Source: Ceraceosorus guamensis (Eukaryota > Basidiomycota > Exobasidiomycetes > Ceraceosorales > Ceraceosoraceae). From it: a stretch of 64,000 bases of DNA. Position numbers and translations under genes: made by a program. Below the pieces are notes generated by a model. That model worked only from the letters and a program-made list of their open reading frames with translations. It had not been told where the DNA came from and searched no databases. Numbering within the stretch: position 1 is the stretch's first letter; each line of letters starts with the position of its first letter. This document shows positions 56,856 through 64,000 of this stretch, one piece after another. Where the stretch lies: contig NW_020290027.1 of NCBI RefSeq assembly GCF_003144195.1, forward strand, positions 62,001 to 126,000, read 5' to 3'.

Positions 56856-59214
56856 CTAGGCGGTGCTGATACTTGCTACACCAGCAGTAGCAGCGTCGAC
56901 AGGGTTGTCCTTCTGAGTCGCATTACCATTTGCAGAAGAGTCGACAGATTCGACTTGAGCTTCAGCAGTGCCTGCACCCAGAGCGCCGCTAGGCTTGCGA
57001 CCTCCACCCCAGGCTCCGGTAGGTGCAGGAGCTCGCGGCGCGGGAGACTGATTCGCATCCGTCTCCACAGATTCAGCTTGCGACTGAGATGCAGACTCGA
57101 CTCGAGGGGTGTCTGCTGCCTCGACTTTGAGCGAGCCATTAGAAACAGGCTTTGCTGATCCATCTCTCCTCCAAGCATTGCCACTTGCACCTCCGCTTGT
57201 GCCTTTGGCTGAACCGTCCGCTCGTGGGCCTTTAGGCGCGGCCGCTTGCGCAGCCTCTCGATCTGCGCGTTCCTTGTCCTTTCTCTCCTTTTCCTTCTCT
57301 TTCCTCTCCTTCTCCCTCGCCGCGATTTTCTCTTCAATCAAGCGATCACGCTCTGCAGCGTCGACCGGCTTGGCGGATCCGAATGGGTTTGCACGGCTAG
57401 CTGCAGCTCCTTCAGCGCCTGGAGTGCTTGGTGTGGCCGGTGCAGGTGCGCTCGCGTTGTCGGAGACTGGTGTGCTTCGTGGCTTGAGTTCGAGCTTCTT
57501 ACGCTCCGCTGGCGGGGCAGCAGCGCCGCCAGGACTGGCATATCGATCTCCGCCTTGACTAGTGCCGCGAGCTGGGGCGCTCGGCCGGCGACTGCTTCTC
57601 CAAGTCTCAGCGTCATCTCCGGCTGACGGAGAAGCTGCGCTGGGGCCAGGTGCATTGCTCAATCTACGATCTGCTCCGAATTGCCTTCGTGGCCCGTTTG
57701 CACTGGCGGAAGGACTGTCTGGGGGAGTTGAAAGCATCTTGCTGCCAAAACCCATGCGCTCCTGACTGGCAAAACGCTCATCGACCTGCGTCGCATCTCC
57801 GCGGTGGTTGAATGATGAAGGGCTGCGTTCGTTGCCTGCAGGTCCGGCGCTCGGCCGACGTGATCCAGGCTGAGAGGGTGGCTGCAAAGATTCGTGCGGC
57901 TTGCCAGTACGCCAATTTGTCGCGCCATCACCCGCACTTGGTTCAGCTGGGGGTTGTGCAGCCGTGCCCTGCGACGCGAAACGACCACCAGGACCATCGC
58001 GTTCGCGTCCAGCAGGAGAGGCTGTGAAACGACTACCGAAGCCGCTGCGCCCGCCAGCTCCGACCTCCATGTTGTCGAATCCACTGGGGCCATCGGCTTC
58101 TTGGCGACCGAAACCCGGCCTGTCTGACCCTCTCCGTGCGAATCCCGAGGGGGGCGCATCCCCGCCTGAAGGTAGAGGCCCAGCTCTGCGCCACTGCGAA
58201 GCTTCTTCCGCAACGCTCGAAAGACCACCACCAAATCCTCCGGCACCTCCTTTGGCTGCGGACAGAGGAAAGGAAAATCAGAAACTCGTGCGGTTTGACA
58301 TTGTTGCTTCTGAAGACTCACGTGCATCGGCTACGCTCACGCGCACCGTGCGATTTGCCATCTGCGACCCGCTGCGCGCAAGACCTTCTTTGAGACCATC
58401 CAGCGTGTCAAATTCGACGTACGCAAAGCCCTTGGGACGACCGTCGCGCTCAATGATGCGGACTCCTTTGAGCTGGATCGCAGACAAGAGAGAAGGTCAT
58501 CTGGAAATTAGCAAGATCCAAGCGGATTGGCGGGAGCCTGCATCAGCTCACCTGCGATGGAGCAAAGAAGCTCTCAATCTCGCCTTCGGTAACATCGAAG
58601 CTCAAATTGCCAACAAAAGCAGTGAATGGTGCCTTGGTAGGGAGAGGTAGCTCCTCGCGAGGGGGGCCGCGATCGGCACCCATCATGCGGTCACGATCCG
58701 CCCTATCAGGGACTGTGGACAGGTAGTCTCCTCCACGGCGAGGTGCACCTTCCCCGCGTGCTGCATGACGATCCAACCGCGATGTCAGAAATCTGAAAAC
58801 CAAAAGTAACCCTGAAAACCGAGCCGTGGCTTGGTGCTATATGCTTAACTCACGTGCGATGGGGAGGTCATCGAGGTCATCGGCCCAATTAACTTTGCCG
58901 GTGGCTGTCGTAGGCGGCAGGGGGTGAGCGCGCTTGATGTGCCAAAGCTGCTGTGTGTGCTCCAAGAAGATATTTTACACGCCATCACGCGTGCTGCTCG
59001 CACTCTGGCTACCTCCAAGCTCCACCACAAGTCTCTACTCTGCTTGTTCCTTGCAGGGTTGCGGACATGCTTGTATGCGGATGTTACACGTGGGCAAGGA
59101 GCCGAGACTCACCCTCATCATTTAGAAAGTCGGTCAGGGAAACCTTCGTGTTCTTTTTGGGTGCTAGAGATGCGCATAGAGATTGCGTGGGATCCGGTAG
59201 AATCGCAGACACAT
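56856..59214 (-). CDS. TIF3: eukaryotic translation initiation factor 4B-like RNA-binding protein
   Basis: A cytoplasmic RNA-binding protein that assists eIF4A/eIF4F in mRNA unwinding and ribosome loading. Proposed exons are 59211-59214, 59113-59163, 58854-58904, 58552-58760, 58322-58472 and 56856-58255, giving 621 residues. The N-terminus reads MSPKKNTKVSLTDFLNDE, then NWADDLDDLPIA, both usual in fungal eIF4B. One RRM (about residues 85-165) has RNP2 AFVGNLSF and RNP1 KGFAYVEF. The rest is Arg/Gly/Ser/Pro-rich with repeated (R/F)GS and RRPSA-like units. A Lys/Glu helix (AAREKERKEKEKERKDKERA) lies near residue 475, and WRR- and GAWGGGRKP-type motifs near the end. The first coding exon of only ATGT is the least certain element, because its donor (GTCTGC) is weak, but no other in-frame ATG precedes PKKNTK. 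Confidence 0.88.
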
Positions 59215-59510
59215 TTGGTGTGATTCAGCCAGAGGCAACGTAAGGAGCGATCGTCAGCGTCAGCGGTCGTTCCTCGCTCGCCGTCACATTACGAAGCCGG
59301 GGGGTTTCAGAAGGCTTGCTTTTCTCATGACTCACGCATGACGCTTATATCGCCTCGATCTTGTGTCTGAAGGGTTTCGTTCGAATGGTGTTTCTGAAGA
59401 CTTATCGTGTGTGGTCGGTAGAAGAAGCGTGCGAAGGCCGCGTGGGAAGTTCTGGTACAGCGTTTAGGCGCTGATTCTGATGGTCCTGCGTCCAAAATTT
59501 TGTGAGCCAC

Positions 59511-59537
59511 GCAGCAGCGGCGGCAGCAGCAGCAGCA
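59511..59537 (+). repeat. GCAGCAGCGGCGGCAGCAGC tract
   Basis: An imperfect GCA/GCG trinucleotide microsatellite in gene-free DNA upstream of eIF4B. Confidence 0.8.
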
Positions 59538-60690
59538 TGGCGCGCGAATGGCAAGCTGTTGGCGCGCCACGCAAAAGCTCGGCGCGCGCCGATCAGCCCT
59601 CGCGCGCGTGGGGGAATCTGCTGCTACGCTGCATCAGCTGCTGATGTGTGCGCTACTGTACGGTATACCGCGGGCGCTCCGGCTGATGACTTCGCGGCGC
59701 AGACACGCGTGAGCGTGAGCGCGCGGTGTGGACGGCGGGGCGGTATTCGTGATTGCAAGCTCAGCAGACAGGCGGTGTCGTCAAAATAAGTGCCGGTGAT
59801 CCTCGCATGTGCGGATTACGTGCAGCTTATTATAAGTTGAATTATGCCGTGCAAGGCATGCTCTATAACAGACACCTCACGACTCCCCTCTGCAGTGTAA
59901 ATGCAGAGACGCTTATACAGTCCACGGCATATACTTCATAATAGACACCTATTCAGGCCTCGAGACTCGTGACTGCTGTTGCTGTGTACAGAGATGCTGG
60001 TATAGTCACTGATTAGCCATCAAGACAACAGTCAGTATAGTGTTTGAGCGCGCAGAAAGGCCGTGCGTGCTGCCTAGCTGTAGCTTCTGCGCTGCATGTC
60101 GATCTGTCGGCTGCATATCGTCGGACACGCTGCTATATACAGTCAGCTAGAGTACACATGATGCACTCGGCGTGGCAGCAGCACTCCAGCTGGATCACGA
60201 ATGATAATTGTGAGTGGTGATTATTTGCATCATATGGCGAGCGGTGCTGGCGCTGAGACCATTTGAAGCTGCATACGGTCAATAGAGCCCCAGTCGAGAC
60301 AGACGAGTCGAAAGGAAAAGTCAGAAGAGTATTGAGGGGTCGACTGCAGGCGTTGAGATGACAGTCACGAGTGCTGATGTGTGAGCACAAGGCCCGCATG
60401 CAGAGCCAGCCAGCAGCCCAAGAGAAGCAGCACGCGTCAACTTCGAATTCCGCCGCGTCTGTTCAGCACTCATCACGACGTTTACCCTGCTGCTGCTACA
60501 GTCATACGAGTCACCATACGCAGTCACGCGGTGACAGGAGCGATTCACGATTCTGCATCCCAACGGTCCTCATGCAGACGACATGTATAGCGTGCAGTCG
60601 GCAGTGCATTGCGCACAAGCTTCGAGGCAATTAAGCTGCGCTTGTGGTCGGATCGCTCCAACAAATCTCCTAGCTTGGACACATTTCTAG

Positions 60691-60746
60691 CTGCTGCTGC
60701 TGCTGCTGCTGCAGGATGAGAGAGAGAGAGGGAGGGAGAGAGAGAC
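60691..60746 (+). repeat. CTG run followed by GA-rich tract
   Basis: About seven CTG units (60691-60712) are followed within six bases by a GAGAGAGAGGGAGGGAGAGA-type purine tract. Both lie in gene-free DNA about 750 bases upstream of the Msb1-like start. Confidence 0.85.
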
Positions 60747-61452
60747 GAGGAAAGTCATGCATGCAGCCCACGGTGATTGTTGTGTTTAGCACTTGTTGTG
60801 CTGTAACCGCGCTTTGACATTTGGAGTCGATATCTTGAAGCGGAGCTCTGACGCGTGCGCCGGCGGCGAATGCTGAGGAATGGCTGCGCTCGTGACTCGC
60901 GCGTGACTGCGTTCCTGATGTTTCATCTTTTCTCTCCGTGCCTGATCATTCTCATCATCCTCTCCCGATCCCTCCCTGCCCTGAAAGCTGTCATCAGCAG
61001 CAACTGCTCTACCATTCCATCTATACCCCCGCCCTCCCCTCCGTTGCACATACATCTCGTGAACCTCGCGACGCGCTTTCTAAGAATTCGGTTCGCTTGT
61101 AGGGTGCCAATCTCGCGCGCCAATTTCAAAGTCAAGCAACATCCACGCAGGCTCGACCCACGACTTAACGCTACACTCAAGACTCTGGCATTGGTGCGGG
61201 GCCAAGCATCGCTTCGTCATCGATCTGAAATCGCGTCATCGGTACGCAGTTGCAGCAGAGCTGTCTACCTTCATTAAACCGATATCTGTCCCGGCCCAGC
61301 AGCTGCAGCCGGGTCTCATTCGACTTTCAAGCACCTCAAACGCGACAACGGGCTCGCGAAAAAGAACAAAGTAGTCTTGACTTTCGTTCGCCTTGGCCCG
61401 CAAGCTGCACCAAGCAGTCACAACATCTCGCCCCTTACACGCGAAGACAACC

Positions 61453-64000
61453 ATGGCCGCGGTCTCATCTCCACGCCGACCAAGCGGTTTGTTCTCGAGA
61501 TTCAAGGCCGGTCTCTCACCCGATGATTCAAGCGGTGCACCTTACATGACTCACAAGCAGGGAGTCTCGTCGATCGACTATGAAAAGGAAGCGGATGCTG
61601 CTGCGGCAGCGACAGGTGCAGTGGTGGCGCGACCAGTTGGCATCAGCAGGAGGGTCAGCTCCCGCAATTTCAGCACGCCAGACTTGAACGGCCCCACCAA
61701 GTCGAAGCGAGGCTTCTGGGGCCGGAAGGTGAGTCTGAGAGTTCGAAGTGAAGTGGTAGGACAGCGTTGGATGCACATTGTGTGCTTGCCGGCTGTGTGA
61801 TTCGAGTGGATTGCAGCTGAGCGCAATTGCATCACACTCATCTCTCGCCATTCGGTTTTGCCGACAGCATGTGCAAGAGGCATCCCCTCCCGTTCCGGAT
61901 CTTCCTCCTTCCCTCTCGCTTGCCTTTCAGCAGGAAGAAGATGCAAAGCAGGCACGAAAAGCAAACGTTGAAAACGCATTCGAAGAGGCTCAGCCGGCGA
62001 TCGCTAGCGCAGATCCGGCACAAGACAAGGCGGCGTCGCTTTGGACCTCGCGAAGGAAGAAGGCGGACGCGTCAGCTACAGCTCAGGGGCCTTCGCCAGC
62101 TGCTGCGCTGGTGCTGGCAACCAAAGCCAAACCCGCAACGGCGACGGAGAAGTTGGGCGCGCATAGGAACGCGCGTCTGGATATCAAGCAAGCGAAGCAA
62201 CTGTGCAGCTTGTGCTCCAAAGAGATCAGAATGAGAGGTGAGCTAGCTGCTGAGCTTGTAGGCCTTCTGTTCGCCGATCTCTGCACGGACGAGCTGACGC
62301 TTTATGTTCTGCAGGCCTGGGTACAGTCGGCATCTTTAGACCCTTCCGGCTGCCAGAATCGCCAGAGCGCGTGGAGCGCCTTGTAGAGCTGTTTCTGCTG
62401 CACATCGATCCGCACAAGTACGAAGGCATCTTCACGATCGCACCTCAGCCAGGCGACATCCCCGCTTCGCCTGGTGCCTCGCTCATGATGGAGATGATCG
62501 GAAAGACGGACGCTCTTTCTGAGTTGCAACGCAACCTCTCGTACGCCAATGTGCATGACGTGAGTGTAGCTGAGCTCAAGCATTCACTATTTCCCTTGAA
62601 CTCACACGGGAGCACGCCCATGCTACAATTGCATTCTCCCTTGCAGGTCGTCGCTCTGTTCAAGTGGGCGCTGCGCAGATTGCGACTTCGCACGGCAGAC
62701 TTCAATTCGGCCGAGCAGTTTACCTGGTACGAAGCGTTCGTGGAGGCCGAGAAGGCAGCTGATTATCCAGCAAAGGCGTGGTCAGACATACTCTTGCCGT
62801 CGCTTCCCAAGGCGACTGCGGAATTTCTGACCGAGCTGTTCGATCTCTTCACCACGATTTCCGCGCATCACGTCGCCAACGCTATGCCAGCTTCTCGACT
62901 CGCCAGGACTCTTTCTTACTGGATCTGGGGAAGAATTAGTGCAGATCGCCCACCCACGAACCTCGAAGAGCTTTTCAGGGCAAGCGAGCGCAGTGCTGGC
63001 ATAACGGAACACCTCTTGCTCGCCCACATTCGCAACCAGGCGGCCACGATTCACTTGATGCCGACTCGCTTGACGGAATTGGTGCAAAAGTACCCATACA
63101 TCGCAGAGGGAACTACCACCCCTTCTCTCCCTCCTCCCTTTGCGGCAGCGCCTCATTTTGCTCTTCGCGTCGATGTCAAATCTGAAAACGTCAGTGTGAA
63201 CCCTCGACGCCCTCGAGGACCAAACGACACTTTCCGCGCAGCTTGCAAAGCAATCATCGGCGACACTGACAGCAGTGCTGAGGTGGACGATTGGACGGCA
63301 CTCGTTGCTTATGCCACCAATGCGCCAGGCCCTGCAGAGGTGGCTGCTAAGCATGCAGTCGATGGGGACGCTACGACTGATTCGGTGCCAGCATCCGCAC
63401 GCCTTGCAGGTGGGTTTACAGGCGCTCTCGGACCGGAGCCTTCGCCAGACTCCAGCCCAGTTGCAGGCCTCAGTACGCTGCCATTGGATCTGCTAGAGAC
63501 AGATGAGGAGTCCGACATTCGTAGAGAGAGCGCCCTTTCGACGCCCGAAGACGCCCGCGTCTTGCGTATTGTGGCGACCATTCTGGGTGCGAGACAGAAC
63601 ATACTCGATCCATTACCTACTCCGACACCAGAGATGCCTCCTGCAGCTCAGCCTGACCCATGGAATGACGAGACCATGCTGCGTAAGACTCGCTCATCCA
63701 ATCCGTCCGTTTACGGAAGCATCGCCTCGAGACCTGGCACGAGTATGAGCTCCGTGCCACCAAGCAGATCGGTCGATAGTGCCATGTCAAATGGCATGAG
63801 TGAGCCGGCGTCGAATTGGCTTTCCGCTAGCGAAAGCGGTGCAGGTCTTGGTCTCAGTCGCTCCGTTTCAGCTTCCTCTGCCCTGGGTACCAGCAGCAAT
63901 TTGCCTCCGAGCTCGAGTCTGCGAGGTTTGGGCTCCATTGGCGCTTTGGGAACGCTGCGAGAGGACGACGGCAGTCCTTCGCAGGAGGCAAAAGACATCG
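61453..64000 (+). CDS. Msb1/Mug8-type morphogenesis protein, 5' part
   Basis: Cut by the window end. Exons seen are 61453-61728, 61931-62237, 62315-62559 and 62647 onward, 727 codons so far. The N-terminal 190 residues are Ala/Ser/Lys-rich. A helical domain then resembles the RhoGAP-like Msb1/Mug8 domain of fungal polarity proteins: GLGTVGIFRPFRLPESPERV, VHDVVALFKWALRRLRLRTA, FTWYEAFVEAEKAADYPAKA, and later TAEFLTELFDLFTTISAHHV with ANAMPASRLARTLSYWIWGR. After about residue 440 the sequence turns acidic and then Ser/Pro-rich. Msb1-type proteins work with Rho GTPases and formins in bud or hyphal growth. Role and identity are inferred from the pattern of this domain. The start is the ATG in MAAVSSPRRPSGLFSRF. 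The upstream frame is not protein-like. Confidence 0.75.

Larger units (their letters stand above)
59215..61452. other. 2.2 kb divergent intergenic region with repeats
   Basis: This lies between the eIF4B and Msb1-like starts. It contains TCGTGA-family motifs (about 59749, 59964, 60207, 60366 and 60890), a GCAGCAGCGG/GCAGCAGCAGC tract near 59511-59537, a CTG run at 60691 and a GA-rich tract after it. Frames of up to 140 codons overlap the leader of the downstream gene but lack support. No RNA gene is recognised. Confidence 0.6.

Noticed and set aside
60855-61277. 140-codon frame with a hydrophobic start upstream of the Msb1-like gene
   Set aside because: It overlaps the probable leader of that gene and has no domain or conserved look.

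Overview
This window looks like nuclear DNA of a basidiomycete fungus, most likely a smut relative (Ustilaginomycotina). The evidence is short introns (about 45-180 bases) with GT(G/A)AG donors and CAG/TAG acceptors, house-keeping genes read from both strands at 1-4 kb spacing, basidiomycete-type proteins, and gene-free DNA sprinkled with the short motifs ACTCGTGACT and ATTCGTGATT. The species call is inference. I rebuilt gene models by hand from reading frame, splice signals and intron phase. Every multi-exon model listed here closes in frame, but exon edges are predictions.

Layout. 1-2.3 kb: gene-poor left edge. 2.3-8.4 kb: methionine aminopeptidase 2 (minus) and two unrecognised genes in divergent orientation. 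8.9-12.3 kb: a chitin synthase (minus). 15.0-18.8 kb: alanine-glyoxylate aminotransferase (plus) converging on the INO80 subunit Ies4 (minus). 19.9-22.6 kb: a small mitofissin (Atg44/DUF1748) gene and a secreted aspartic protease. 22.6-29.6 kb: gene-poor, with a possible ankyrin-like frame and one GPI-anchored surface protein. 29.7-36.1 kb: the NEDD8-conjugating enzyme UBC12, a bifunctional 6-phosphofructo-2-kinase/fructose-2,6-bisphosphatase with twelve coding exons, and a single-pass membrane protein. 39.5-48.8 kb: an intronless unknown protein, pyruvate dehydrogenase E1 beta, COX15 and ribose-phosphate pyrophosphokinase. 51.3-59.2 kb: NADP isocitrate dehydrogenase, an unknown membrane protein and eIF4B. 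61.5 kb to the end: the 5' part of an Msb1/Mug8-type morphogenesis protein.

The genes do not form a biosynthetic cluster. Several serve central carbon and mitochondrial metabolism (PDB1, COX15, IDP, AGX, PFKFB, mitofissin), others the cell surface and polarity (chitin synthase, GPI protein, Msb1-like). I see no tRNA, rRNA, CRISPR array, or recognisable transposon or virus fossil.

The most unusual points are: a 2-base coding exon in the PFKFB gene, falling just after the catalytic histidine motif of the phosphatase; a 68-base T run forming the 3' splice tract of an isocitrate dehydrogenase intron; likely dual-localisation designs in AGX and IDP; a probable 4-base first coding exon in eIF4B; and the dispersed TCGTGA motif family that fills the gene-free DNA.
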